From Yaniella flava (lineage in GTDB: Bacteria; Actinomycetota; Actinomycetes; Actinomycetales; Micrococcaceae): a stretch of 64,000 nucleotides of DNA. This document shows positions 33,017 through 41,729 of the stretch, one piece after another; the first letter of the stretch is position 1, and each line of letters opens with the position of its first letter. The translations under genes and the position numbers were made by a program. The stretch spans positions 20,198 to 84,197 of the forward strand of contig NZ_BAAAMN010000020.1 of the NCBI RefSeq assembly GCF_039529295.1, in the 5' to 3' direction. The notes beneath the pieces were generated by a model. The model ran no database searches. It was not told the origin of the DNA and worked only from the letters and a program-made list of their open reading frames with translations.

Positions 33017-34390
33017 CTAATTTTGAACCAAACTTGGCAGGTACAAGATGATGTCGGGGACGAAGAAGAAGATTGCGATCAACACCAGGTCGATCACAAA
33101 GAATGGCATGATGCCACGGAAGACAGTTTCTGAGCGAACGCCCGTGGTGCCAGAGACCACGAATGCGTTGATGCCTACAGGTGGTGTGACCATGCCAATT
33201 TCAATGAACTTGACGATCAGAATGCCCAACCAGATCGGGTCGAATCCGAATTCCAGGGCAACTGGCAACAGGAGGGGTACGGAAATCATCAGCAATGACA
33301 GTGATTCCAGCACCATGCCCAGTGGCACCAGGCTCAGAAGCAAGATGAGCATGACCAGGGTCGGTGACATGTCCCATGACAGCACGGTCTCCGTGATCAT
33401 GTTTGGTACCCGTGCCGCGATGAAGAATGCGGTGAGAATACCGGAGCCGATCACAATGAAGAACACCATGGCCGTCGTCGAAGCCGTGGCCTCGAGCGCG
33501 CCCTTGATGCCTTGGCCAATGCCTTTAAGGCCCTCTTTGCGCAGCTCGAACAGCAGAATGATGACCGCGGCGATCGCGCCAAATGCGGCGGATTCGGTCG
33601 CGGTGAAAATACCGGAGTACATGCCGCCCAGCACAATAGTGAACAGGATGACGACGTAGACCAGACCGCGCCATGGCAGTTTGCTCAACGCGGTTTTTTC
33701 TTTTTGTGCGGTCGTGATCTCCGAAGCCTGATGCAGGGCGTCGTGGACGCTATCGGCCTGGGTAACAACCTTGCCTTCGCGCCGCATCCGCCAGCCGGCA
33801 AACATGATCCATAGTGAGTAGGCGATAGCCGACAGTACACCCGGGACTATACCGGCGGCCAGCATTTCGCCAACAGATTGCTGAGCGAGGATCGCGTAGA
33901 GCACCAGGAATGTGGACGGCGGGATCATCGAGCCCAACGTACCCGCGACGGCGACCAGCGCGGTGGCCATGGAGGCGGGGTAACCGGCGGCGCGCATTTC
34001 CGATACCGAGAGGCGAGCCATGGTGGCCGCGGTCCCGATGGAGGAACCGGACACGGCTGAGAAGCCTGCAGAAGCCACAACGGTGGCAATACCGAGTCCA
34101 CCTGGGAATCGTCCCAGGACGCGGTCGGCAATTTTGAAGACGTAGTCCGCCACGTGCGCACGGACCGCAAACATCCCCATCAAGATGAACATCGGAATGA
34201 TGGTCAGCGAGAAGGTCGCCGTTTGGGAAAATGGTATCGCCCCGAGTTCGAGTGTGGTGTGGTTGAACCCGCGCAACAGGAGCAGCCCGATTGCACCAGA
34301 GACACCCAGTGATACTGCTACCGGCACTCGCAACAACAGCAGGGCCAGCATCAGGATCAAAACAATAGCGATTACAGCACCAACTGTCAT
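33017..34390 (-). CDS. TRAP transporter large permease (DctM)
   Basis: 457 residues, very hydrophobic, about 12 membrane helices. The DctM family (PF06808) is recognised by SVSEMRAAGYPASMATALVA and TVASAGFSAVSGSSIGTAAT, and C-terminal GMVTPPVGINAFVVSG. It is the ion-coupled transport subunit. Starts in a 4-nt overlap with dctQ, ends 16 nt before dctP. A polar loop at about 205-235 separates two helix groups. Confidence 0.92.
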   Translation of the reverse strand: MTVGAVIAIVLILMLALLLLRVPVAVSLGVSGAIGLLLLRGFNHTTLELGAIPFSQTATFSLTIIPMFILMGMFAVRAHVADYVFKIADRVLGRFPGGLGIATVVASAGFSAVSGSSIGTAATMARLSVSEMRAAGYPASMATALVAVAGTLGSMIPPSTFLVLYAILAQQSVGEMLAAGIVPGVLSAIAYSLWIMFAGWRMRREGKVVTQADSVHDALHQASEITTAQKEKTALSKLPWRGLVYVVILFTIVLGGMYSGIFTATESAAFGAIAAVIILLFELRKEGLKGIGQGIKGALEATASTTAMVFFIVIGSGILTAFFIAARVPNMITETVLSWDMSPTLVMLILLLSLVPLGMVLESLSLLMISVPLLLPVALEFGFDPIWLGILIVKFIEIGMVTPPVGINAFVVSGTTGVRSETVFRGIMPFFVIDLVLIAIFFFVPDIILYLPSLVQN

Positions 34391-35010
34391 GAGTTTCGCT
34401 CTCCTTTAGTGGCCTTGTCATCGGCGGTGGGTGTTTCGCCCACCATGGCCGATTCTGGTTGTGCGGTGGGTTGGTTGTCGTCGGGAAGAGTTTCGTCAGC
34501 CAGGGCGGCTTCGATCTCATCGGCAAAGCCCATGGGGCCTTTGCCAGTCAGGATGCGTACCAGGTTGAGGATTGCGACGATGAATAGCGAGATGAGTCCG
34601 ATGGTGAGCACCCAACGCATTGGATACATCGGCCACTGCACCAGCCCGAAGCGCGTTTCTGATGATTGGGTCGAGTCGATCGAGCGCAGGATGTTCGCAT
34701 AGGACAACCATGCGGTGTAGATCGCTACGACAGTCCACACGAAAATGTGGATAATTTTTGTCCAGGTTGCGTTGAAGCGGTCTGTCAGTAGTGTCACCGC
34801 AACGTGCTCGCCATTGACGCCGGCCCAGGCCAGCCCAAAGGCAACGGCGGTGACCATCGCGGTTTCTGCGATTTCGATCATGCCTCCCAGTGAAGCGCCC
34901 GTGGCGTTCCGGACAAACACGTCGATCGTGATCGCAATGACCATGATCACGATGGCAGACGCTGAAAGCACGGCAAGCACCCGGGCCATACCGCGAATCA
35001 GTTTTTCCAT
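34387..35010 (-). CDS. TRAP transporter small permease (DctQ)
   Basis: 207 residues, four membrane helices (PF04290) followed by a charged C-terminal tail from about residue 160. ITIDVFVRNATGASLGGMIE and AFGLAWAGVNGEHVAVTLL fit DctQ. ATG 35010 has AAGGAAAC upstream. It is the first gene of the operon; two TCRTATACGA motifs in the interval upstream may be its operators. Confidence 0.88.
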   Translation of the reverse strand: MEKLIRGMARVLAVLSASAIVIMVIAITIDVFVRNATGASLGGMIEIAETAMVTAVAFGLAWAGVNGEHVAVTLLTDRFNATWTKIIHIFVWTVVAIYTAWLSYANILRSIDSTQSSETRFGLVQWPMYPMRWVLTIGLISLFIVAILNLVRILTGKGPMGFADEIEAALADETLPDDNQPTAQPESAMVGETPTADDKATKGERNS

Positions 35011-35124
35011 GATGAGTTTCCTTAGTGCTCGAATTCTTCGTGCCTCGAGAGGTGTTGAGAGTCGACAGTCTCTTGACGCACGCTGTGTGGTGAGCTATTT
35101 CACAGCAAAGTGAAGCTGGGAAAA

Positions 35125-35134
35125 TCATATACGA
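35125..35134. promoter_or_regulatory. possible GntR-type operator, site 1
   Basis: TCATATACGA, a one-base variant of the perfect palindrome 69 nt away. About 115 nt upstream of dctQ. Confidence 0.35.
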
Positions 35135-35202
35135 AACTGATCATTTGTGCAGCCCCGCCGGTCGTGTGAGCTAGTCCTGTGCCACGGTGATGCACCTCGA
35201 GT

Positions 35203-35212
35203 TCGTATACGA
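35203..35212. promoter_or_regulatory. possible GntR-type operator, site 2
   Basis: TCGTATACGA, a perfect 10-bp palindrome with the GTATAC core that FCD/GntR regulators commonly bind. It is in the divergent interval between dctQ and purA. No GntR gene is in the window. Confidence 0.4.
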
Positions 35213-35514
35213 TCTGCGCCACAGTGCGCTTCGAAAGAATATTGTGATGTTGGCGACAAGGCTGCTGTTGACCCTGACATGTTTCCTGTCAGCATAATGT
35301 AAGACTCATATGGTGTTCTATGGTGCCGCAGTAGACGGAATGGGGTTTTTGTTGCCTCGGTGAGGAGCACCTTTCGCAAACTTCGAGGCGTCACTGTGAT
35401 TTGGTAAACTCTGGTTGTAACTGTTCTCGACCCAAATCCAGCGTGCTGCGGGTGCGAGAACCTTTCTATGTTGTGGGCCGGTGTACGTCCGTCCCCGTGG
35501 GAGAGATGAATTTT

Positions 35515-36807
35515 ATGCCAGCAATCGCAATCGTGGGAGCCCAATGGGGCGATGAGGGCAAAGGCAAAGCAACAGACCTGCTCGGCGGTCGCGTTGACTA
35601 CGTCGTCAAACCAAACGGCGGTAATAATGCCGGTCACACCGTGGTCGTCAACGGTGAGAAGTTTGAACTCAAGCTGCTGCCCGCAGGAATCCTATCGCCG
35701 CAAGCCATCTCGGTGATTGGGAACGGTGTTGTCATCAACCTCGAGGCCCTCTTTGAAGAAATCGATGGGCTCGAGGTTCGCGGTCACGACACATCGCACT
35801 TGCGCATTTCTGCTGACGCACATCTGGTCGCGCCGTACCATCAGACGCTCGACAAGGTCACCGAACGCTTCCTTGGAAAACGCGCCATCGGCACCACCGG
35901 ACGCGGTATTGGCCCGACATATCAGGACAAGGTTGCTCGCCTGGGGATCCGCGTTCAAGACCTCTACGACGAGTCGATCCTGCGCCAAAAAATCGAAGGT
36001 GCCCTGCGCCAGAAGAACGAACTGCTGGTCAAGCTGTATAACCGTCGCGCCTTTACCGTTGACGAGATCGTCGAATACTTCATGGCCTACGCCGAACGTC
36101 TGCGTCCCATGGTGATCGACTCGGTACGCATGCTCAATGAAGGACTCGACGACGACAAGGTGGTCCTCATGGAGGGCGGCCAGGCCACCTTCTTGGACGT
36201 TGACCACGGCACGTACCCGTTCGTGACCTCGTCGAACCCCACCGCAGGGGGAGCCTCCGTCGGTGCCGGCATTGGGCCAACGCGCTTCACCCGCACCATC
36301 GGCATCGTCAAGGCCTACACCACTCGCGTTGGTGCCGGCCCGTTCCCGACGGAACTCTTTGACGATATGGGCGAGCAGCTGCGCACCACCGGTGGCGAAT
36401 TCGGGGTCAATACCGGACGCCCACGCCGTACCGGCTGGTACGACGCCGTGATGGCCCGCCACGCTGCGATGATCAACGGGTTCACCGACTACTTCGTCAC
36501 CAAGCTCGACGTGCTGACCGGCATCAACGAAATCCCGGTCTGCGTTGCCTACGACGTCGACGGTGTGCGCCACGATGCCATGCCGATGACCCAAACCGAC
36601 TTCCACCACGCCAAGCCGATCTACGAATACTTCCCCGGCTGGGACGAAGACATTTCGGGGGCACGCAGCCTCGAAGATCTCCCGCAGAACGCCCAGGACT
36701 ACATTGCGGCACTTGAAAAACTCGCACGTGTCCGGATCTCCGGTGTGGGCGTTGGTCCAGGCCGCGACGAGGTCATCCAAGTCCGCGATCTCATCTACGA
36801 GGACTAA
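35515..36807 (+). CDS. purA: adenylosuccinate synthetase
   Basis: 430 residues, normal PurA length, from ATG 35515 (MPAIAIVGAQ). GTP-binding GDEGKGKATDLL at the N-terminus and VKPNGGNNAGHTVVV follow the family exactly; TTGRGIGPTYQDKVAR and the C-terminal RISGVGVGPGRDEVI are intact. It joins IMP and aspartate using GTP, first step from IMP to AMP. ATG is preceded by a GGGAGAGA site. thrC follows after 4 nt. Confidence 0.97.
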   Translation: MPAIAIVGAQWGDEGKGKATDLLGGRVDYVVKPNGGNNAGHTVVVNGEKFELKLLPAGILSPQAISVIGNGVVINLEALFEEIDGLEVRGHDTSHLRISADAHLVAPYHQTLDKVTERFLGKRAIGTTGRGIGPTYQDKVARLGIRVQDLYDESILRQKIEGALRQKNELLVKLYNRRAFTVDEIVEYFMAYAERLRPMVIDSVRMLNEGLDDDKVVLMEGGQATFLDVDHGTYPFVTSSNPTAGGASVGAGIGPTRFTRTIGIVKAYTTRVGAGPFPTELFDDMGEQLRTTGGEFGVNTGRPRRTGWYDAVMARHAAMINGFTDYFVTKLDVLTGINEIPVCVAYDVDGVRHDAMPMTQTDFHHAKPIYEYFPGWDEDISGARSLEDLPQNAQDYIAALEKLARVRISGVGVGPGRDEVIQVRDLIYED

Positions 36808-36811
36808 ACCC

Positions 36812-38233
36812 ATGCAATACGTATCCACCCGCGGCGGCATGGAGCCGTCAAACTTCTCTGATGTGCTTCTCGAAGGGCTCGCCCCCGATGGCGGGCTCGT
36901 CGTGCCGGAGGCCATCCCAAGTGTCGAGCCTGAGACGATCGAATCCTGGCGGGACCTCAGCTACGCCGAACTCGCCACCGAAGTCATCGGCCTGTATTGG
37001 ACGGATATTCCGCGCGACGACCTAGCCGAGTTGTGTCGGGCTGCCTATGGTGAGCAATTTAAAGCAGACATGGTCGTGCCGCTGACGCCGATCGACCAGA
37101 TGACCGCGCTGGTGGACCTCTCGCAAGGCCCGACCCTGGCCTTCAAAGATATGGCCATGCAGTTCTTGGGCGAAGCCCTCCCGTACGTGTTGAAGAAGCG
37201 AGGGGAAACACTGAATATTCTCGGTGCCACCTCGGGCGATACTGGTTCGGCCGCCGAATATGCCTTCCGGTCGAAACCGAACATCGGCGTCTTCATGCTG
37301 TCTCCAAAGGGCCGGATGTCCCGGTTCCAGCGCGCGCAGATGTACACGCTGACCGATGACAACGTGCACAACATCGTCGTCGAAGGCGTGTTCGATGATG
37401 CGCAACAGTTGGTCAAAGACCTCAACGGAGACCTTGAGTTCAAGGCCGCCAATTCGCTGGGGACGGTCAACTCGATCAACCTTGGTCGACTCATCGCACA
37501 GTCCGTCTACTATTTCTGGGCGTGGCTGCGCGTGACCACCGGTATTCCTGCCGAGCAACGCGCGGACTTCGGTGTCTCGTTTGCGGTGCCCTCGGGCAAC
37601 TTCGGCAACATCTTCTCTGGTCAACTTGCACGACAGATGGGTCTCCCCATCGACACCCTTGTCTTGGCGACCAACGAGAACAATGTGCTGGATGAATTCT
37701 TCCGGTCTGGCGAGTACGAGCCACGCTCGGCCGATAACACCCTGGCCACCTCATCGCCGTCGATGGATATCTCCAAAGCATCCAATCTGGAACGTTTTAT
37801 CTACCTGGTACTCGGTCAGGATCAGACGAAGCTTGCCGATGCATGGCAGCAGTTGGACGCAACCGGCACACTCGATCTTTCTGAACACCAGCCGCGATTC
37901 CAGCAGGAATTCGGTATGGTGTCTGGCACCTCAACGCACGAAGACCGGGTGTCCACGATCCGTGCGGTGTACGAGAAAGCCCAGGTCGTGATCGACCCAC
38001 ATACCGCTGATGGTGTGACCGTGGCACGGGGCTTCCAGAAACCCGAGCAGCCGATGCTCGTGTTGGAAACGGCGAAACCTGAAAAGTTCGGGGACATCGT
38101 CAACGAAGCTCTAGGCTTTGAGCCCGAACTACTTCCCGAATTTGCGCGCCTGTTGGAGTTAGAACAGCACACCATAGATATGGGCGTGGACGCGGAAGCG
38201 CTGCGCGAGTACATTGCCCTGCACCACGTATAA
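36812..38233 (+). CDS. thrC: threonine synthase
   Basis: 473 residues from ATG 36812 (MQYVSTRGG), with GAGGA overlapping the end of purA. PLP fold type II; the Schiff-base lysine is in TLAFKDMAMQF, and the N-terminal STRGGMEPSNFSDVLLEGLA is typical of the long threonine synthase class. It converts O-phosphohomoserine to threonine. Linkage to purA makes a two-gene unit closed by the terminator at 38321. Confidence 0.95.
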   Translation: MQYVSTRGGMEPSNFSDVLLEGLAPDGGLVVPEAIPSVEPETIESWRDLSYAELATEVIGLYWTDIPRDDLAELCRAAYGEQFKADMVVPLTPIDQMTALVDLSQGPTLAFKDMAMQFLGEALPYVLKKRGETLNILGATSGDTGSAAEYAFRSKPNIGVFMLSPKGRMSRFQRAQMYTLTDDNVHNIVVEGVFDDAQQLVKDLNGDLEFKAANSLGTVNSINLGRLIAQSVYYFWAWLRVTTGIPAEQRADFGVSFAVPSGNFGNIFSGQLARQMGLPIDTLVLATNENNVLDEFFRSGEYEPRSADNTLATSSPSMDISKASNLERFIYLVLGQDQTKLADAWQQLDATGTLDLSEHQPRFQQEFGMVSGTSTHEDRVSTIRAVYEKAQVVIDPHTADGVTVARGFQKPEQPMLVLETAKPEKFGDIVNEALGFEPELLPEFARLLELEQHTIDMGVDAEALREYIALHHV

Positions 38234-38285
38234 ATTCTCAGGAATTCAACAGGGAATTCTCGGAGGACCTCAAGCCCTATGTGTT

Positions 38286-38291
38286 TATAGT
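38286..38291 (+). promoter_or_regulatory. possible -10 box of a short terminated transcript
   Basis: TATAGT followed by GGAGG (38293-38297), a five-codon frame GTG AGT GAT AAG TAA (38308-38322), then the terminator. It could start a transcript of about 80 nt after thrC. The -35 region is poor. Confidence 0.3.
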
Positions 38292-38300
38292 GGAGGTACC

Positions 38301-38320
38301 TCAAGGTGTGAGTGATAAGT
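38301..38320 (+). repeat. 20-nt repeat before a terminator, copy 1
   Basis: TCAAGGTGTGAGTGATAAGT, matching 38482-38501 in 19 of 20 bases. In both places it contains a GTG AGT GAT micro-ORF that stops one codon later and is followed at once by a hairpin. Confidence 0.6.
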
Positions 38321-38375
38321 AAAAGCCCCGGCCAGGATTTTGAAAACTTTCAAAGTTCGTCGGTCGGGGCTTTTT
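38321..38375 (+). terminator. rho-independent terminator after purA-thrC
   Basis: AAAAGCCCCGGCC at 38321-38333 pairs with GGTCGGGGC at 38362-38370 followed by TTTTT. A clear GC stem with U run. Confidence 0.85.
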
Positions 38376-38481
38376 CATGTCTACCTTTTGTTTCGAAAGC
38401 GGGCGAGAAAAACTCTGCGACTTTATACAGGAAGCCTCAAGCCTTTCCCGACCAAGATTTCTTAGGCTAGTAAACACATCT

Positions 38482-38501
38482 TCAAGGTGTGAGTGATGAG
38501 T
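38482..38501 (+). repeat. 20-nt repeat before a terminator, copy 2
   Basis: TCAAGGTGTGAGTGATGAGT. The contained micro-ORF is GTG AGT GAT GAG TGA (38489-38503). See copy 1. Confidence 0.6.
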
Positions 38502-38506
38502 GATCA

Positions 38507-38541
38507 GGGGCTCCGGTACGAAACCGGGGCCCTTGGTTTTT
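38507..38541 (+). terminator. second rho-independent terminator
   Basis: GGGGCTCCGGT (38507-38517) pairs with ACCGGGGCCC (38523-38532) with one mismatch, followed by TTGG and TTTTT at 38537-38541. No gene ends just before it, so it either backs up the first terminator or ends a short RNA. Confidence 0.65.
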
Positions 38542-38846
38542 GCCTGAGGCGTGCAGTCCGCATTGTCCGGGCTCGTGCACTCGTATCTGTAGTTATTCAT
38601 GCTGGGATGCTCCCTCGACAGATGACTGGGCTCCGCCGATCAAATTTCTAGTGCATAACCGGCGAGCCTTCTCTATGTCGACATGCGCGGACCGTATTTT
38701 CTAAGTCCCCCAGTGGCTTGTGGATAGTGGTTGATTGTGTTGCTGAGTTATCCACAAAAGTAGCGACACACCATGCACTCGTGATATTCACGTGATATAC
38801 ACCGACTTCAAGTAACTTAAAGTACTTCAAAAGATATGTAGAACTC
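38542..38846. other. AT-rich intergenic stretch before the HNH gene
   Basis: About 300 nt with stop codons in all useful frames and short repeats such as GTGATAT-TCAC-GTGATAT near 38780-38800. No gene, RNA or known site recognised; open minus frames here have no domain. Confidence 0.4.
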
Positions 38847-38875
38847 TTGTCATGTGACTCAATGCACGGTAGAAT
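38847..38875 (+). promoter_or_regulatory. sigma-70-type promoter of the HNH gene
   Basis: TTGTCA (38847-38852) and TAGAAT (38870-38875) with exactly 17 nt between them. The expected start of transcription is near 38882, leaving a leader of about 75 nt before the GTG. Confidence 0.7.
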
Positions 38876-38957
38876 AGGGGCAATACCCTGAACAGTCCTT
38901 CCCGGTTTTTGGAAAGCCTTTGGTCTGTGTCTCCTGTGTTGAAAGGAGTGGTGCCTT

Positions 38958-40397
38958 GTGAGTCTTGAGCAGACTGTGCAGCGTTCCTCGGCACTGGTAG
39001 CAGACCTAGAAGCAGTGTGTGAGGATCTTGTCGAGATGGATCCTGCGGGGTCTGAGGCTGAGGCGATTGAGTTGTTGGCTGTGCTAGAACGCAGCAAATC
39101 GGCGCTGTCGGCGGTCCAGGCCAAACATACTGCGGTGTTGGAGCAATACCGGTTGAATAAGCAAGCTGCCGCAGGTGTGCCGAAAGATCGGTGGGGTACA
39201 GGTCTGGCTTCAGAGGTTGGGTTGGCTCGGGGTGATTCCCCGGCCCGTGGCAAACGCCACCTGGACACCGCCCACGCATTGGTCGGGTGTTTACCCAACA
39301 CCCTGCACGCTCTAGAGGCCGGGGTGATTCATGAGGAGCACGCCCAGGTCGTCGCCACAGAAACCAAATGGCTCTCCACCCAGCACCGCCGGATGGTTGA
39401 TGAGCGGATAGCCCACCGGCTAGACGGGGTGGGGCCCCGAACCTTAGGCAACCTGGTGCGTGGTGAGGCCCAGAAGCTGGACCAGGTCACCGCCCGGGAT
39501 CGACAGGAGCGGTCTCGGTCGCAGCGTCGGGTATCAGTACGTCCCGCCCCCGGTGGGATGGCTTATATTTCGGCGTTGGTGCCGATGCCCCAAGCCGTCG
39601 TCGTGCTGGCCTGCCTACATAAAGCAGCGACTAGTCGGGTTGCTGATGGTGACACTGTGGATCCTGCCAACCCCTCAGGGCCGCGGCGGACTCGTGATCA
39701 GCTCATGGCGGATCTGCTCATTGAACGTGCTACCGGCCAGACCACGGCACCTGCGGTGGCCGCTGAAGTGCAGCTGGTGATGACTGATGCGGCGTTGTTT
39801 GGTGAGGGGCAGGCCCCGGCATGGTTGACCGGCCACGGCCCCATCCCCGCTAAGACCGCAAGGGATTGGGTTGCTGACCCGAATGCAGAGGTCTTTCTGC
39901 GCAGGGTATTCACCCGGCCTGAAAATCACCAGCTGGTGGGGATGGAGTCGCGTCGTCGCGCGTTCCCCGAAGGATTGAAACGTATGGTCACCCTGCGAGA
40001 CGGCGTATGTCGCACACCCTATTGTGATGCGCCGATTCAGCAGATTGACCACATCACCCCCGTCAACAACGGCGGGCCCACCAGTTGGGATAATGCCAGC
40101 GGGCTCTGCGCGGCCTGTAACCAGACCAAAGAAGCCACCGGATGGCGCCACGAAGGCAACCCCGACCATTTGACCGTGATCACCCCGACCGGTCACCAAT
40201 ACACCACGACCACCCCACCAGTCAGTACAGCCGAGCCACCCGACACCGGTGACCCACCCGAAGAACACGGGCCAGATGATACCGGGCCACCCGATGACCC
40301 CGACGACGGGCCGCCAGATATCGACCCCAACCCACGATTCGACACCAACAACTACCGGCACCACCACACCGAAATCACCATGCGCATCGCCGCCTAA
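38958..40397 (+). CDS. HNH endonuclease / DUF222 (13E12-type) protein
   Basis: 479 residues from GTG 38958, with GAAAGGAG 11-12 nt upstream. DUF222 (PF02720) covers about residues 20-330; the HNH motif follows with CRTPYCDAPIQQIDHITPVN and LCAACNQTKEATGW (Cys pairs and His-Asn intact). The last 65 residues are Pro/Asp/Thr-rich and probably disordered. This family is present in many copies in actinobacterial genomes and behaves as a selfish repetitive element; cleavage activity of this member is unproven. It has its own good promoter. Confidence 0.93.
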   Translation: MSLEQTVQRSSALVADLEAVCEDLVEMDPAGSEAEAIELLAVLERSKSALSAVQAKHTAVLEQYRLNKQAAAGVPKDRWGTGLASEVGLARGDSPARGKRHLDTAHALVGCLPNTLHALEAGVIHEEHAQVVATETKWLSTQHRRMVDERIAHRLDGVGPRTLGNLVRGEAQKLDQVTARDRQERSRSQRRVSVRPAPGGMAYISALVPMPQAVVVLACLHKAATSRVADGDTVDPANPSGPRRTRDQLMADLLIERATGQTTAPAVAAEVQLVMTDAALFGEGQAPAWLTGHGPIPAKTARDWVADPNAEVFLRRVFTRPENHQLVGMESRRRAFPEGLKRMVTLRDGVCRTPYCDAPIQQIDHITPVNNGGPTSWDNASGLCAACNQTKEATGWRHEGNPDHLTVITPTGHQYTTTTPPVSTAEPPDTGDPPEEHGPDDTGPPDDPDDGPPDIDPNPRFDTNNYRHHHTEITMRIAA

Positions 40398-40428
40398 CGA
40401 CTTGCCATGGTGGCTCCATCATTTTCAG

Positions 40429-41097
40429 TTAGGGCGTACTTGAGGCGTCCCACACTGCGGTCCACTTCTCGGCAAGCGTTTGAATGCTCTCGTGCGCGTT
40501 GAGCCCACTCGGGTTCGGCATCGCCCACAATTGAGTGTTTGGAGGCCACCCCGCGAACGTCTCCGTTGACTGTGGTCCAAGTGACGCGTGCGGCATTGAA
40601 AACGCTGTACGAAACGCGGTGATGCCGAGTATCGCTACGACTCTTGGCTGCAGTACGGCGACGCGCTCAACCAGGTGAGAGCCTCCCGCGCGCAATTCGT
40701 CCGCTGTGAGTTCATCCGCTCGCGCCGTTGGCTTTGTGACAAGGTTCGTAATGCCCAAGCCCAATTCGGCAAGCATTCGTTCATCGTCATTGGACAGTCC
40801 TCTGGAGGCATCCACTGTATGAGGTGTGATCCCGGCGGTGGCCAGAGACCGCCAGAATCGATTGCCCGGACGAGCAAACGGTGCGTTCACTGCGGCGGTC
40901 CAAGGACTCGGGTTGATGCCAACAATGAGTATGCGTAGCGTGTCGGCACACTGCTCGTCGGTGGGAAATGGCAAGACGTCCTCACGCCCCAGACCAGAAT
41001 GGAGTGAATCAGCAAGATCTGTTTTCGTGGGGCGCTGGTTGCCAAGGGGTGTTGCGCTACGCCAGGGCTTCCAATCGACAGGTAGGGCGGTACTCAT
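40429..41097 (-). CDS. mug: mismatch-specific uracil/thymine-DNA glycosylase (Mug family)
   Basis: 222 residues from ATG 41097; a GTG nine codons earlier is possible and neither has a strong ribosome site. The active-site block GINPSPWTAAVNAPFARPGN with catalytic Asn, and the C-terminal loop NPSGLNAHES that inserts into DNA, identify the Mug/TDG branch of uracil-DNA glycosylases. It removes U or T opposite G and ethenocytosine. Confidence 0.9.
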   Translation of the reverse strand: MSTALPVDWKPWRSATPLGNQRPTKTDLADSLHSGLGREDVLPFPTDEQCADTLRILIVGINPSPWTAAVNAPFARPGNRFWRSLATAGITPHTVDASRGLSNDDERMLAELGLGITNLVTKPTARADELTADELRAGGSHLVERVAVLQPRVVAILGITAFRTAFSMPHASLGPQSTETFAGWPPNTQLWAMPNPSGLNAHESIQTLAEKWTAVWDASSTP

Positions 41098-41207
41098 GTC
41101 CACCACAGTAGTGGATGTGGCCACTAGATAAACGTGCGCTCAACTATGTCGAAATACGTAACCGGCCGCCGGGTCAAAACCCAACGGCCGGTGTGTACTC
41201 GCAAGCT

Positions 41208-41720
41208 TTAGGCGTCGAGTCGCTGTCGCTTTGAGGAAATCACGCCGGTGTTGAAGCCAGCTAAGTTCAGGCCGCCGTGGAAACGTGCGTGTTCAATCTT
41301 CACGCAACGGTCCATCACCACGGTCAACCCGAGGTCTTCAGCGACCTCGGCTGCTTCATCGGACCAGATGCCGAGTTGCAACCAGAAGTACTTGGCACCA
41401 ATGGTGGCGGCCTCTTTGGCGATCTCGGGGGTGTCTTCAGCACGACGGAACACGTCGACCATATCGACCTGCACCGGAATATCTTCAAGTGAAGCGTAGA
41501 CCGGATGCCCCAGGATCTCGCCGCCCTTCTCTGCCAGAATCGGGTTGACGAAGTATACGTCATACGTCGACGAAGCCAACAGGTAGGTGGAGACAAAGTA
41601 CGAGGCGCGCTTGAGCTTATCGGACGCACCAACAATGGCTATGGTTTTAACATTTTGCAGGATGTTCAGGCGCTCAACAGCCCCTGGACCGACCCATTTA
41701 CGTTCAGATATGGCAGTCAT
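41208..41720 (-). CDS. CoA-binding domain protein (YccU type)
   Basis: 170 residues. CoA_binding_2 Rossmann domain (PF13380): TIAIVGASDKLKRASYFVST, VYFVNPILAEKGGEILG, and the C-terminal VVMDRCVKIEHARF. The role is unknown, but genes of this type often sit beside metY or metX in actinobacteria, here 9 nt downstream of metY on the same strand, which suggests a link to sulfur amino acid metabolism. Confidence 0.88.
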   Translation of the reverse strand: MTAISERKWVGPGAVERLNILQNVKTIAIVGASDKLKRASYFVSTYLLASSTYDVYFVNPILAEKGGEILGHPVYASLEDIPVQVDMVDVFRRAEDTPEIAKEAATIGAKYFWLQLGIWSDEAAEVAEDLGLTVVMDRCVKIEHARFHGGLNLAGFNTGVISSKRQRLDA

Positions 41721-41729
41721 TGATTCTCC

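Larger units (their letters stand above)
35011..35514. other. divergent intergenic region dctQ / purA
   Basis: 504 nt without a convincing gene. Besides the two GTATAC motifs it holds a small stem CTGACA/TGTCAG (35275-35293) just after TTGACC, and TAAACT (35405-35410), a possible purA -10. A 17-codon ORF starting MVFYGAAVDG near 35310 is too short to judge. Confidence 0.35.

Noticed and set aside
33750..34526. 258-codon minus-strand frame over dctM/dctQ
   Set aside because: Shadow of two clear TRAP permease genes in another frame; Arg/His-rich composition.
35692..36915. 407-codon open frame antisense to purA
   Set aside because: Lies entirely over purA and the start of thrC; such long antisense frames arise from codon bias in high-GC genes.
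38301..38600. 99-codon minus-strand frame over the two terminators
   Set aside because: It would translate the terminator hairpins; not protein-like.
38648..39301. 217-codon minus-strand frame before and over the HNH gene
   Set aside because: Overlaps the strong promoter and the first third of the DUF222 gene; no domain or ribosome site.
39675..40367. 230-codon minus-strand frame inside the HNH gene
   Set aside because: Mirror image of the Pro/Asp-rich tail and DUF222 region; repetitive Val/Gly composition.
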